DNA from: Bacteroidota bacterium
Lineage (GTDB): Bacteria > Bacteroidota > Bacteroidia > 2-12-FULL-35-15
Length of the DNA: 64,000 nucleotides
Reading direction: 5' to 3'
NCBI GenBank assembly: GCA_016722565.1
Contig: JADKIU010000002.1
Location: forward strand, 62,001-126,000
Positions within the stretch are counted from its first letter, which is position 1. Each line of letters opens with the position of its first letter. Shown piece after piece: positions 53,792 to 62,953 of the stretch. The notes under the pieces are model-generated. The model saw nothing but the letters and a program-made list of their open reading frames with translations, made no database searches and was not told the origin of the DNA. A program made the translations under genes and the position numbers.

Positions 53792-55006
53792 ATGAAAAAT
53801 ATCATTTTCAATAATACTTCAGGAAACAGTAAGTCGATTGTAAAATACATACTTACAGGAGTGATGCTACTTTTTACTATGGGTGTATTTGCACACTCGA
53901 ATGTGAAAGAATATAACTACAATACAATATCGTTGTTTTCGAATTCATTGTTCTTGGCAATGTTGTTTATCGTAGTTCTTCTGTTAGTTATAATTGTCGT
54001 TCTAACTGATGTTCTTCGAAATGTTGCTGCTGCTTCGATGAAAAGAGAGAAAGAAAAAAAGAGTACAACTACAATTGTATCAGTAGCAATTTTAACTTTT
54101 TTTTTGGTGAGCAATACGTCTCAAGCCCAGGATGTTTTTCATGCACCTTTGGCGGATGCAGCGTATGGTGGTTTGAGTCGCACAGTGTTTTATTTTATGT
54201 CGTGTATTATCGTATTTGAATTAGTTGTTTTTCTTGTTTTAATTAATGCAATTCGAATATTCGTTAAACAAGAGGAGGTTGCAAGTGCATCTGTTGCAGA
54301 AAAAATAGCGGTGCCGGAAGTTTCCTTGTTAGAGAAGTTTAACGCTTCTGTGTCTCTTGAAAAAGAACAAGATATCTTAATGGATCACGATTATGATGGT
54401 ATTAAAGAACTTGATAACGATCTTCCACCATGGTGGAAATATGGTTTTTATGCAACTATTGTTTTTGCATTTGTCTATTTAGTGCATTACCATGTTACTT
54501 CTACCGGTGATTTACAATTAGCAGAATACAATAAATCTGTTACCGTGGCTAATGAATCTAAAGAAGCGTATCAGAAATTGATGTCTGACAACGTTACTGA
54601 AAACAATGTTAAGTTGATTACTGATAAACATGAATTGGAGGAAGCCGGAAAATTGTATAAAATAAATTGTGCTGCTTGTCATGGTCAATTGGGTGAAGGC
54701 GGTGTAGGACCCAATTTTACAGACGCGTATTGGTTACATGGTGGTAGTGTCAAAGATGTATTCGTTTCTATCAAATACGGTTGGCCTGATAAAGGAATGA
54801 AATCATGGCAGGCAGATTTATCGCCAGCTAAGATGAGTGAATTGGCGAGTTATATAAAAACATTGGTTGGTACAAATCCTCCAAATCAAAAAGAAAAACA
54901 AGGCGAATTGTATGTAGAAGGTGGTGTTGTTTCTGATTCACTTGTTGCGGATAGTACTGTAATACTCCTTCCGAGCATCGATAGCACAAAGGCTGTAACA
55001 AAATAG
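53792..55006 (+). CDS. ccoP: cbb3 oxidase cytochrome c subunit CcoP (mono-haem)
   Basis: 404 aa. The N-terminal half carries four hydrophobic segments (SIVKYILTGVMLLFTMGVFA, LFIVVLLLVIIVVL, TIVSVAILTFFLVSNTS, MSCIIVFELVVFLVLI), then the CcoP signature LDNDLPPWWKYGFYATIVFAF. A single haem site CAACHG (about residue 290) and the axial Met in KGMKSWQ follow. Proteobacterial CcoP carries two haems; only one CxxCH is present here, as known for Bacteroidota. It donates electrons to CcoO. Confidence 0.93.
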   Translation: MKNIIFNNTSGNSKSIVKYILTGVMLLFTMGVFAHSNVKEYNYNTISLFSNSLFLAMLFIVVLLLVIIVVLTDVLRNVAAASMKREKEKKSTTTIVSVAILTFFLVSNTSQAQDVFHAPLADAAYGGLSRTVFYFMSCIIVFELVVFLVLINAIRIFVKQEEVASASVAEKIAVPEVSLLEKFNASVSLEKEQDILMDHDYDGIKELDNDLPPWWKYGFYATIVFAFVYLVHYHVTSTGDLQLAEYNKSVTVANESKEAYQKLMSDNVTENNVKLITDKHELEEAGKLYKINCAACHGQLGEGGVGPNFTDAYWLHGGSVKDVFVSIKYGWPDKGMKSWQADLSPAKMSELASYIKTLVGTNPPNQKEKQGELYVEGGVVSDSLVADSTVILLPSIDSTKAVTK

Positions 55007-55010
55007 CATT

Positions 55011-56429
55011 ATGAATGACAAGGATGAGAATTCGAGTGAGTCTTTTAGGGATTCTATTTCAACAATAAATGAAGAGGGGAAGAGGTCGTGGATTTATGCC
55101 CAAAAACCTCAAGGACCTCTTTCTAATAAAAGAACACTTTTAAGTACCATTTATTTACTTGTCTTTTTTTATCTCCCATTTATTAAAGTTGGTGGAGAGC
55201 CGTTATTCTTAATTAACATCCCTGAACGGAAATTTATTTTATTCGGTGCTATTTTTTGGCCACAGGATTTGTTTTTGTTTGTGATTGCAATGCTTACTTT
55301 TATAGTATTCATTGTATTATTTACTGTTGTATTTGGTCGTGTTTTTTGTGGTTGGGCTTGTCCACAAACAATTTTTATGGAAATGGTTTTTCGTAAATTG
55401 GAATATTGGATTGAAGGTGATGCTCAATATCAAAAACGCTTAAACAGTCAACCTTGGAATGCAGAAAAAATCATAAAGAAATCGCTGAAAGTATCCAGTT
55501 TCTTCTTGGTTTCTTTTATCATTGCGAATACTTTTTTAGCCTACATTATTGGATCGGATGATGTTTTAGGTTTATACAAACAAGGCTTAGCTGCCAATGT
55601 TGGTACATTTGTTTCCTTATTGATTTTTACCGGTGTTTTCTTTTTTGTTTACTTATGGTTCAGAGAACAAGTATGTATTGTTGTTTGTCCTTATGGCCGT
55701 TTGCAAGGTGTACTTTTAGATAAAAATTCTATAATTGTTGCCTATGATTATGTAAGAGGTGAAAAACGTGCAAAATATAAAAAGAATGAAGAAAGAACAG
55801 CTGGCGATTGTATTGATTGCTATCAATGTGTAAAGGTTTGTCCTACCGGAATTGATATTAGAAATGGTACACAATTGGAATGCGTGAACTGCACTGCCTG
55901 TATTGATGTTTGTAATCACATGATGAAAGGTGTTGGATTGGAAGAAGGATTAATTCGTTTCGATTCCGAAAATGGTATTGCCAACAATGAAAAATTAAAA
56001 ATTACTTCTCGTACGATTGCGTATTCATTTGTATTGGTTCTTTTGTTAGGTGTGTTAGTGTCCTTACTTCTTAGTCGTTCGGATGTAGAAACAACCATCT
56101 TGAGAACACCTGGAATGCTATATCAAGAACAACCGAATGACAAGATAAGTAATTTGTATAATATTAAGTTGATTAATAAAACACATGAATTGCTTCCTGT
56201 AACTCTTAAAGTAGAAGCAGATGCCGGAGAAATTAAGATGATTGGGAATGAAATTATTAATGTGGAGAAGGAAAATGCTGCAAGTAGTGAATTCTTTGTG
56301 ATCATGGACAAGAAATTAATTACCTCCAGAAAAACGGAGTTGAAAATCAATGTGTATTCGGGCGGAAAAATTATTGAAACGGTGAAAACGAATTTTTTAG
56401 GGCCGATTACAAAGTCAAATCATAACTAA
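55011..56429 (+). CDS. ccoG: cbb3 maturation protein CcoG (polyferredoxin, FixG/RdxA)
   Basis: 472 aa. Several TM helices, the ferredoxin-like CGWACPQTIFMEMVF, CPYGRLQGVLLDKNS, and a double 4Fe-4S region DCIDCYQCVKVCPTGID and CVNCTACIDVCNHMM. A beta-rich C-terminal Ig-like domain is present. Known: CcoG acts as a cupric reductase in cbb3 oxidase copper delivery. It starts four bases after ccoP. Confidence 0.95.
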   Translation: MNDKDENSSESFRDSISTINEEGKRSWIYAQKPQGPLSNKRTLLSTIYLLVFFYLPFIKVGGEPLFLINIPERKFILFGAIFWPQDLFLFVIAMLTFIVFIVLFTVVFGRVFCGWACPQTIFMEMVFRKLEYWIEGDAQYQKRLNSQPWNAEKIIKKSLKVSSFFLVSFIIANTFLAYIIGSDDVLGLYKQGLAANVGTFVSLLIFTGVFFFVYLWFREQVCIVVCPYGRLQGVLLDKNSIIVAYDYVRGEKRAKYKKNEERTAGDCIDCYQCVKVCPTGIDIRNGTQLECVNCTACIDVCNHMMKGVGLEEGLIRFDSENGIANNEKLKITSRTIAYSFVLVLLLGVLVSLLLSRSDVETTILRTPGMLYQEQPNDKISNLYNIKLINKTHELLPVTLKVEADAGEIKMIGNEIINVEKENAASSEFFVIMDKKLITSRKTELKINVYSGGKIIETVKTNFLGPITKSNHN

Positions 56430-56440
56430 ATTTATAAGTC

Positions 56441-56887
56441 ATGTTAAACTTAAGCTGGGGAAAAAGAATTGCAATGCTATACATTGGTTTTGTTGCACTG
56501 GTTGCAGTGATGATTACGATGAGTATGCGACAAAAGATCGAGTTAGTGAGTCCTGATTATTATGACCGTGAACTTGTATTTCAGAATAAAATTGATGAAA
56601 TGAACAATGCAAATGCTCTCTCTGAAAGGGTGAGTCATATAATTACGGATAATGCATTTGTAATTCAGTTTCCCACTCAATTTAAAGGAAGTACATTGAA
56701 TGGTGATGTTTTGTTTTTTAGACCTTCTGATGCTTCAAAAGATTATAAAACAGCATTGGTTTTGAATCAAGCTGGTGAGCAAACAGTAGACTTAAAATTG
56801 CTTTCAAAAGGTATGTATAAAATGCAGATTTCCTGGAAAGTAAATGAAATTCCATATTTCGTTGAAGAAACAATTGTAATTCCTTAG
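56441..56887 (+). CDS. ccoH: FixH/CcoH family protein
   Basis: 148 aa. One N-terminal TM helix (IAMLYIGFVALVAVMITMSM), the family segment LVSPDYYDRELVFQNKIDEM, then a periplasmic beta domain with RPSDASKDYKTALVL. Known: CcoH stabilises newly assembled oxidase. Lies between ccoG and a SafE-like protein, the usual order. Confidence 0.9.
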   Translation: MLNLSWGKRIAMLYIGFVALVAVMITMSMRQKIELVSPDYYDRELVFQNKIDEMNNANALSERVSHIITDNAFVIQFPTQFKGSTLNGDVLFFRPSDASKDYKTALVLNQAGEQTVDLKLLSKGMYKMQISWKVNEIPYFVEETIVIP

Positions 56888-56891
56888 TACC

Positions 56892-57602
56892 ATGTATGCA
56901 TTGTGGCCCGCTTTAACGTTAGGTTTTTTAGGTAGCTTCCATTGTGTTGGAATGTGCGGACCTATTGCTTTGGCATTGCCACTAGATAGAACGAATTGGG
57001 TGACTAAAGTATTGGGTGCAATCGTTTACAATTTAGGAAGGGCATTTGTCTACGCGCTTCTTGGTGGTTTGTTTGGTTTGCTTGGACAAAGTTTTGTGAT
57101 TGCCGGATATCAGCAAACGTTATCAATCACCCTTGGCGTTGCAATTTTAATTATGGTACTCTTGCCAAGCTCATTTACTAACCGTTTTAAAGTTACATCC
57201 TTTATCTATTCTTTCATAGGGAAATTAAAACATCGAATTGGTTTACTGTTTAAGAAAAGCAGTTATTCTTCCCTTTTTCTAATTGGTACATTTAATGGCT
57301 TGTTACCATGTGGTTTGGTTTATTTAGGAATAGCAGGAGCGATTGCAACAGGAAACAGTTTGCAAGGATTTGCTTTTATGTTTGTGTTTGGATTGGGAAC
57401 ATTGCCTGCAATGCTTGGTCTCGCTTTGGCTAGTAGCAGCATCAGTTTGAATTTTAGAAATAAAATAAATAAGGCCGTGCCGGTATTCGTTGTCGCAATG
57501 GCTTTGCTATTAATTTTACGAGGATTGAATTTAGGTATTCCTTATGTGAGTCCCGAAATGTCATCAACTGCACCTAAATGCTCAAAATGTTGTCATAAGT
57601 AA
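56892..57602 (+). CDS. sulfite exporter TauE/SafE family membrane protein in cco locus
   Basis: 236 aa with about six TM helices. GFLGSFHCVGMCGPIALAL carries a paired Cys (HCVGMC), and GTFNGLLPCGLVYLG is the second DsbD-like motif. The C-terminus ends in KCSKCCHK, a possible metal-binding tail. Known: similar proteins after ccoH are implicated in copper handling for cbb3 oxidase. The next gene starts directly after it. Confidence 0.88.
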   Translation: MYALWPALTLGFLGSFHCVGMCGPIALALPLDRTNWVTKVLGAIVYNLGRAFVYALLGGLFGLLGQSFVIAGYQQTLSITLGVAILIMVLLPSSFTNRFKVTSFIYSFIGKLKHRIGLLFKKSSYSSLFLIGTFNGLLPCGLVYLGIAGAIATGNSLQGFAFMFVFGLGTLPAMLGLALASSSISLNFRNKINKAVPVFVVAMALLLILRGLNLGIPYVSPEMSSTAPKCSKCCHK

Positions 57603-57603
57603 A

Positions 57604-58863
57604 ATGTACTGGAATAAATATACCCATGATGAAATGAAGCGCATTGTCTTTAATGCATTAAAAGATAATTCTGCTTACGACTCTACGGAAATTTTAGGCT
57701 TACCAGGTACTTACCTTGATAGAGAAACATTTTATGATGATGCCCCTTTTTTAAAAGATGCTCCTTTCTTATCTACACTTATTGCGAATCCAAATCATAT
57801 TGGTTGTCATACCTTAACAGAGCAAGAACATGAAGATGTATTTAAAGGAACGCAAAAAATTGAGGTGGATTTGATTCGTTTATGTGCCGAGCAGATTTTT
57901 AAAGGAGATTTTAATGAGCAAGACGGCTATGTGGCCTCAGGAGGGACGGAAGCGAATATTCAAGCAATTTGGATTTATAGAAATTATTTTATTAAAGAAA
58001 AACATGCTTTTATTGATGATATTGCTGTCGTTTATTCTGAAGACAGTCATTATTCAATGGCCAAAGCAGCCAATCTCTTGCATTTGAACTCTATCGTTCT
58101 GAAGGTAGATGAATCTACAAGAATGATAAAGATGTCGGATTTGCATGAGAAAATAGAAGCAGCACGAATGAATGGTGTCAAGTACTTTATAATCGTTATG
58201 AATTTATCTACCACTATGTTTGGTTCTGTTGATGATATTAGTGCTGTTTCGGATTATTTTAACGATCTAAATTTAACTTTTAAACTGCACATAGATGCAG
58301 CTTTTGGCGGTTTTGTCTATCCTTTTACAAATCCTGAGAATGATTTTAATTTTCAAAATCCAAATGTAACCTCTATTACTATTGATGGACATAAAATGTT
58401 GCAATCACCTTATGGTACCGGAATATTTTTAATTCGTAAAGGCTATATGGACTATGTCTGCACGGACGAAGCGCAATATGTTCCAGGAAAAGATTATACA
58501 TTATCAGGGAGCCGATCTGGTGCAAATGCTGTATCGGTTTGGATGATTTTAAGAACATATGGTTCGGATGGATGGAAAATGAAGATGGAGCAGTTAACTG
58601 ACAAAACCTCTCGATTGTGTTCAAAATTATCAGATATGAATATTACCTTTTTTAGAAATCCATATTTGAATATCATTGCCATTCGAAGTAATTATATTTC
58701 AAATGCGCTTGCAAAAAAATATCATTTAGTAGCGGATACGTATGAGCACACTCCTCAATGGTATAAAATTGTCATTATGCCACATGTGAAGCAAGGCACT
58801 TTAGATGCTTTTGTAAATGATCTTCAATCAGAATTAAACTTAAATCAAAAACTATGTATATAG
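57604..58863 (+). CDS. PLP-dependent amino-acid decarboxylase family
   Basis: 419 aa, group II decarboxylase fold. Visible: YVASGGTEANIQAIWIYRN, the PLP-stacking segment in SEDSHYSMAKAAN, the Asp of LHIDAAFGGFVYPF, and the lysine in SITIDGHKMLQSPYGTG. Substrate (tyrosine, aspartate, diaminobutyrate or glutamate) cannot be told. Overlaps the downstream MBL gene by 10 bases, so the two are co-translated. Functional link with the oxidase locus is not clear. Confidence 0.88.
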   Translation: MYWNKYTHDEMKRIVFNALKDNSAYDSTEILGLPGTYLDRETFYDDAPFLKDAPFLSTLIANPNHIGCHTLTEQEHEDVFKGTQKIEVDLIRLCAEQIFKGDFNEQDGYVASGGTEANIQAIWIYRNYFIKEKHAFIDDIAVVYSEDSHYSMAKAANLLHLNSIVLKVDESTRMIKMSDLHEKIEAARMNGVKYFIIVMNLSTTMFGSVDDISAVSDYFNDLNLTFKLHIDAAFGGFVYPFTNPENDFNFQNPNVTSITIDGHKMLQSPYGTGIFLIRKGYMDYVCTDEAQYVPGKDYTLSGSRSGANAVSVWMILRTYGSDGWKMKMEQLTDKTSRLCSKLSDMNITFFRNPYLNIIAIRSNYISNALAKKYHLVADTYEHTPQWYKIVIMPHVKQGTLDAFVNDLQSELNLNQKLCI

Positions 58864-60224
58864 AACAAATTTATACCGGATGTTTGGCACAAGCTTCTTA
58901 CTATATAGAGTCGGAAGGTGCTGCTGCTATTGTTGACCCGATGCGTGATATAGATGCGTATCTTGAACTTGCTAAGAAAAGAAATACACAAATAAAATAT
59001 GTATTGAATACACATTTTCATGCTGATTTTGTTTCCGGTCATTTGGACTTAGCAGCTAAAACGGATGCAATTGTGGTATTTGGTCCTCATGCAATGCCAA
59101 AATACAGAGCATTTATTGCTGAAGACAACGAATTCATAACATTAGGAGACATTAAAATTAAAATTTTACATACGCCCGGACATACAATTGAATCTACTTG
59201 CTTTTTAGTGATTGATAAAAACAATGAACCAACAGCTCTATTCAGTGGAGATACCTTGTTTATTGGTGATGTAGGTCGCCCGGATTTGATGAGCGGAAAT
59301 TTAAGTAAAGAGATTCTTGGCGCAAAACTGTATGAATCCTTGAATACAAAAATTAAAACCTTGCCCGATTCAGTAATTGTTTATCCGGGACATGGTGCCG
59401 GTTCGGCTTGTGGAAAAAATTTAGGCAAGGAATCCAGCTCTACTATTGGTGAACAGAAAAAATTCAATTATGCGCTGAAAGAAATGAGTATGGAAGCATT
59501 TATAAAAATTGTTACAGACGATCAGCCTCCTGTACCTGCATACTTTTTCAAAGATGCTCAGATTAATATCAACGGACATACAAATTTGGAGACTGTTTAT
59601 TCTAAAAGCTTAAAGAGACTTTCTGTGGAGGCTGCTGATTCTGAAATTTCGAAAGGGGCGATGGTATTAGATACGCGGGTGTCGTCAGCATTCGCTTCGG
59701 GATTTATTCCGGGGGCTGTAAATGTTGATTTGGATGGACAGTTCGCAATTTGGGTAGGTACCTTAATCAATATTGATCAGCCATTATTAATTGTTGCAGA
59801 TAAAGGAAAAGAAAAGGAAGCGATTACACGATTAGCCAGAATAGGTTTTGAAAATGTTGTAGGATATTTAGATTGTGAAGTAGCTAAATGGAAAAGTTCA
59901 TTGGACACAATTCAGGTTGTTGCTCCTTCAGAGTTGGATTTAGAACTTCTAAGTTTAACAAACACATTGCTGGATGTAAGAAGATCATCTGAAGTTGAAA
60001 AGGATAAAATAAAAGGAGCGTATCATATTTCATTGCACGAATTGAATTCCAAACTGAACGAATTGGATAAAAATAAAACCATTGTTGTTTATTGTGCTGG
60101 TGGATATCGTTCGATGATTGCTGCTTCTATTTTAAAACGAAATGGATTTAAAAATGTGATTAATGTTTCCGGTGGAATTAATCTTGTGAAAAATCTTCGC
60201 CCGGAGTTGGTTGAAACCTATTAG
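58854..60224 (+). CDS. MBL-fold / rhodanese persulfide-type hydrolase
   Basis: 456 aa. The N-terminal metallo-beta-lactamase domain has LNTHFHADFVSGH, HTPGHTIEST, SGDTLFIGDVGRPDL and YPGHGAGSACGKNLGKE, the pattern of persulfide-dioxygenase-like proteins. Two rhodanese domains follow. In the first, the Cys loop is replaced by VADKGKEKEAI, so it is likely inactive. The second keeps VVYCAGGYRSMIAASIL with a Cys nucleophile. Known: related enzymes act in sulfide or glutathione-persulfide oxidation. Confidence 0.9.
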   Translation: MYIEQIYTGCLAQASYYIESEGAAAIVDPMRDIDAYLELAKKRNTQIKYVLNTHFHADFVSGHLDLAAKTDAIVVFGPHAMPKYRAFIAEDNEFITLGDIKIKILHTPGHTIESTCFLVIDKNNEPTALFSGDTLFIGDVGRPDLMSGNLSKEILGAKLYESLNTKIKTLPDSVIVYPGHGAGSACGKNLGKESSSTIGEQKKFNYALKEMSMEAFIKIVTDDQPPVPAYFFKDAQININGHTNLETVYSKSLKRLSVEAADSEISKGAMVLDTRVSSAFASGFIPGAVNVDLDGQFAIWVGTLINIDQPLLIVADKGKEKEAITRLARIGFENVVGYLDCEVAKWKSSLDTIQVVAPSELDLELLSLTNTLLDVRRSSEVEKDKIKGAYHISLHELNSKLNELDKNKTIVVYCAGGYRSMIAASILKRNGFKNVINVSGGINLVKNLRPELVETY

Positions 60225-60228
60225 TTGT

Positions 60229-60673
60229 ATGAATATTGTTCCGAATTACGAAGGAGTTTAGTTTTGAAATGGCGCATGCTTTGTTTGGCTATGATGGTCC
60301 ATGCAAAAATGTGCACGGACATTCTTATAAGTTAGCAGTTACAGTTTTAGGAACCCCAATTTCAGATCGTAATCATCCGAAACATGGAATGGTAATGGAT
60401 TTTACCGATTTAAAATCCATTGTCAAACCAATTGTAGATGAGCTGGATCATTCCACCATTTTAAATGCAACTACAGAACATAAAAAAATGGCTGAAGAAA
60501 ATCTTCTTTTTAGTAAATTAGTCCTAGTAAAGTATCAACCGACTTGTGAAAATATGTTGATAGATATTGCAAATCGTATAAAAGCCAGTTACATAAGAAT
60601 GTTGAATTGCACCACTTAAAATTCAAGAAACACCAACATCTTTGCTGAGTGGTTTGCTGAAGATAATAAATAA
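60229..60673 (+). CDS. queD: 6-carboxytetrahydropterin synthase / 6-pyruvoyltetrahydropterin synthase family (frameshifted)
   Basis: Core motifs: ITKEFSFEMAHALFGYDGPC, KNVHGHSYKLAVTVLG (zinc His ligands), GMVMDFTDLKSIVKPIVDELDHS, and CENMLIDIANRI. The uninterrupted frame ends at 60619 with an unnatural tail. Adding single bases near 60590, 60622 and 60642 restores NVELHHLKLQETPTS and AEWFAEDNK, and the stop at 60673, two bases before hemN. The start is uncertain: TTG at 60236 in frame, or ATG at 60229 with one more indel. Known: QueD acts in queuosine precursor synthesis, but related enzymes act in folate-like pathways. Confidence 0.8.
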
Positions 60674-60674
60674 G

Positions 60675-62026
60675 ATGAATCTGATTAAAAAATATAATGT
60701 TGCCGGTCCTCGTTACACGAGTTATCCAACCGTTCCTTATTGGGATACGGAAGTTCCAAGTTTAAAGCGTTGGGAAGAGTCGGTGAAATTCACATTCGAT
60801 CAAACGAATGCTTCTGATGGTATTTCCATATATATTCATCTCCCTTTTTGCGAGAGTTTATACTTATTGTGGCTGTAATACGCGAATAACAGTAAATCAC
60901 ACTGTTGAACCGATATATTTGCAAGCAGTAATTAAAGAATGGAAGTTGTATTTGACCATTTTTAAAGAAGTGCCAAGGATTAAGGAAATTCATTTGGGAG
61001 GTGGTACTCCAACTTTCTTCTCGCCTAAAAATTTAAAAAATTTAATCGATGGAATTTTAGCAGAGGCAATCGTTTGTGAAGATGCCGAATTTAGTTTTGA
61101 AGCCCATCCGAACAATACCACTTTTGAACATTTAAAGGTTTTATACGACTTAGGATTTAAACGCTTGAGTTTGGGTATTCAAGATTTTGACCCCAAAGTA
61201 CAAGAAATTGTTAATCGTATTCAAAGTTTCGAAAGCGTGGAAAAAGTAGTGAATCAAGCACGTAATATTGGTTATACGTCTATTAATTTTGATTTGATTT
61301 ACGGGTTACCCCTTCAGACCCGGAAAAGTGTAATCGATACAATTAATAAGGTGAATTTGTTGAAACCGGATCGCATTGCTTTCTATAGTTATGCGCATGT
61401 TCCTTGGATAAAACCTGGACAAAGAAAGTTTACAGAGTTTGATTTACCTGTTGATGAAGAAAAACGAGCTCTTTATGAGATTGGCAAAGAAAATTTGCCG
61501 AAAATGGATATGTCGAAATTGGTATGGATCATTTTTCTTTAAAAGCGATACACTTTATAAAGCTGCAGAAAATGAAAAGCTTCATCGGAATTTCATGGGC
61601 TATACACATACATTTACTAAATTAATGATTGGACTTGGTGTTTCTTCTATTAGTGATACATGGTATGCTTATGGACAGAACGAAAAGAAAGTGGAAGATT
61701 ACTATGATAAAGTAAATAGTGGTGTTCTTCCAATTGTTAAAGGGCATTTTTTAACGACTGAAGATTTAATTCTTCGCCAACACATTTTGAATTTGATGTG
61801 TAAGTTTAAGACAGATTGGAAGGATGAAGCATCTCAAAGTGAATCCATTTACCGAGCAATTGAGTTATTAGCTGAAATGGAAAGAGATAAGTTGGTAGAA
61901 ATTGGGGAGCAAGAGCTGAAAATTCGAAGAAATGCCCGTGCTTATATTCGGAATGTATGTATGGCTTTTGATGCTCGATTACTTGATAATAAACCGCAGT
62001 CGCAATTGTTTAGCAGTGTGGTATGA
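60675..62026 (+). CDS. hemN: oxygen-independent coproporphyrinogen III oxidase (multiple frameshifts)
   Basis: Three ORFs (60675-60878, 60808-61542, 61439-62026) align as one HemN protein. It starts MNLIKKYNVAGPRYTSYPTV and continues through IYIHLPFCESL, LGGGTPTFFSPKN, LSLGIQDFDPKVQEIVNRIQ, NFDLIYGLPLQT and the C-terminal HemN domain (MGYTHTFTKLMIGLGVSSISD). Restoring two bases near 60860-60862 brings back the second radical-SAM Cys (CxxxCxxC); without them the motif is broken. Single bases are missing near 61507 and 61542. Known: HemN performs anaerobic haem synthesis, which fits the microaerobic oxidase context. Confidence 0.85.
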
Positions 62027-62038
62027 AAAAAAATCGCA

Positions 62039-62461
62039 ATGTATATATTGTTATTTTATGTTTTATTTGGTCTGGTATGTTACTGGCTATTTCTTTTTGA
62101 GGCACCTGTTAAATTTACAGCCCCAAGTCTAACCCTCCCTGTTGCGTTGGATGTTGGGAGACACGTTTTTCAAGCATTTAATAAAGTGGAAATTATTTTT
62201 GGAACACTTTTGTTAGTTTTGGTTATTCGATCCCAATTAACAATGCTTAATAAGCTTCTTTTTGCTTTTGTTTCTGCTCTCTTAGTGCTTGAAAGTGTTT
62301 GGTTATTGCCTGTTTTGGATCAACGGGCGTTGATCATAATCGCAGGAGGGATTCCCGAAAAAGAATCTCTACATAGTTGGTATATTTTATTCGATGCTTT
62401 TAAAGTGATTGCTCTAATCACTCTGGGTGTAAATACTATCAAGCAGCTTAAAGCTGCTTGA
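62039..62461 (+). CDS. conserved membrane protein of unknown function (140 aa)
   Basis: Four hydrophobic segments (LLFYVLFGLVCYWLFLF, EIIFGTLLLVLVI, LLFAFVSALLVLESVWLLPV, ILFDAFKVIALITLGV). Its stop codon lies inside a perfect hairpin. It is uninterrupted although neighbours on both sides are broken. Directly downstream of hemN on the same strand. No family is recognised. Confidence 0.75.
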   Translation: MYILLFYVLFGLVCYWLFLFEAPVKFTAPSLTLPVALDVGRHVFQAFNKVEIIFGTLLLVLVIRSQLTMLNKLLFAFVSALLVLESVWLLPVLDQRALIIIAGGIPEKESLHSWYILFDAFKVIALITLGVNTIKQLKAA

Positions 62462-62466
62462 TAGTA
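62434..62466. terminator. perfect 16-bp hairpin, bidirectional terminator
   Basis: Arms tactatcaagcagctt (62434-62449) and aagctgcttgatagta (62451-62466) around one base, overlapping the stop codon of the 140-aa gene. It sits between convergent genes (the next ends at 62472). Confidence 0.85.
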
Positions 62467-62471
62467 GAATT

Positions 62472-62849
62472 TTACATATGTTTAGATAAGAATGTATTTA
62501 ACTCTTTTCTCAATTCATTAAAGATTTTATCAAAAGATTGAATTTTATCTACTTCTCCGGCATGAACTGGAAATTTTCTGTGGTCTACACCAACTCCATT
62601 TTATTTACTTTTTTTCTAAGGCTTGTTCATGCAATTTAATTTTGACGAGAAATAACATCAATTTGTTCTTTTGAATGATAAATTGATTTTGCAAAATGTT
62701 CAACACTGGCCAAAACTTTTGACGAGTTTTTTTGCGCAATTTCAGCTATTCTGTTTTGCATGATTTTTAACTCATCATTGTAAAAAATTCAAGTTGTTTA
62801 ACCATTGTTTGTGCTCTTCGTGCAATTGATATAATCCTTTCGTTTCCAT
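62472..62849 (-). pseudogene. coiled-coil hypothetical protein, frame broken by several indels
   Basis: Minus-strand pieces in different frames join to one protein of about 125 residues. It starts METKGLYQLHEEHKQWLNNL, then YNDELKIMQNRIAEIAQKNS, KVLASVEHFAKSIYHSKEQI, and ends VDKIQSFDKIFNELRKELN and TFLSKHM. It is helical and Glu/Lys-rich. About four missing bases account for the breaks, so this is more likely bad sequence than a true pseudogene. An FNR-type site is centred about 61 bases upstream of the ATG, so the gene may be oxygen-regulated. Function unknown. Confidence 0.6.
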
Positions 62850-62903
62850 AATTTTTGTTTTATTTGATTTAGAACAAAGTTCCTATTTCTGATTCATATC
62901 ATT

Positions 62904-62917
62904 ATGACGAATATCAT
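62904..62917 (-). promoter_or_regulatory. FNR/CRP-type inverted repeat upstream of the coiled-coil gene
   Basis: atgacgaatatcat (62904-62917), core TGAC-N4-ATCA, has the same half-sites as the one before ccoS. On the minus strand a -7-like GAACTTTG (62882-62875) puts the likely transcription start near 62869, about 41 bases from the dyad centre. This is the usual class II activator distance. A second dyad, catgatat, is nearby (62925-62932). Confidence 0.5.
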
Positions 62918-62953
62918 GTTTTGGCATGATATCGCTTGGAATCAAGATGTATT

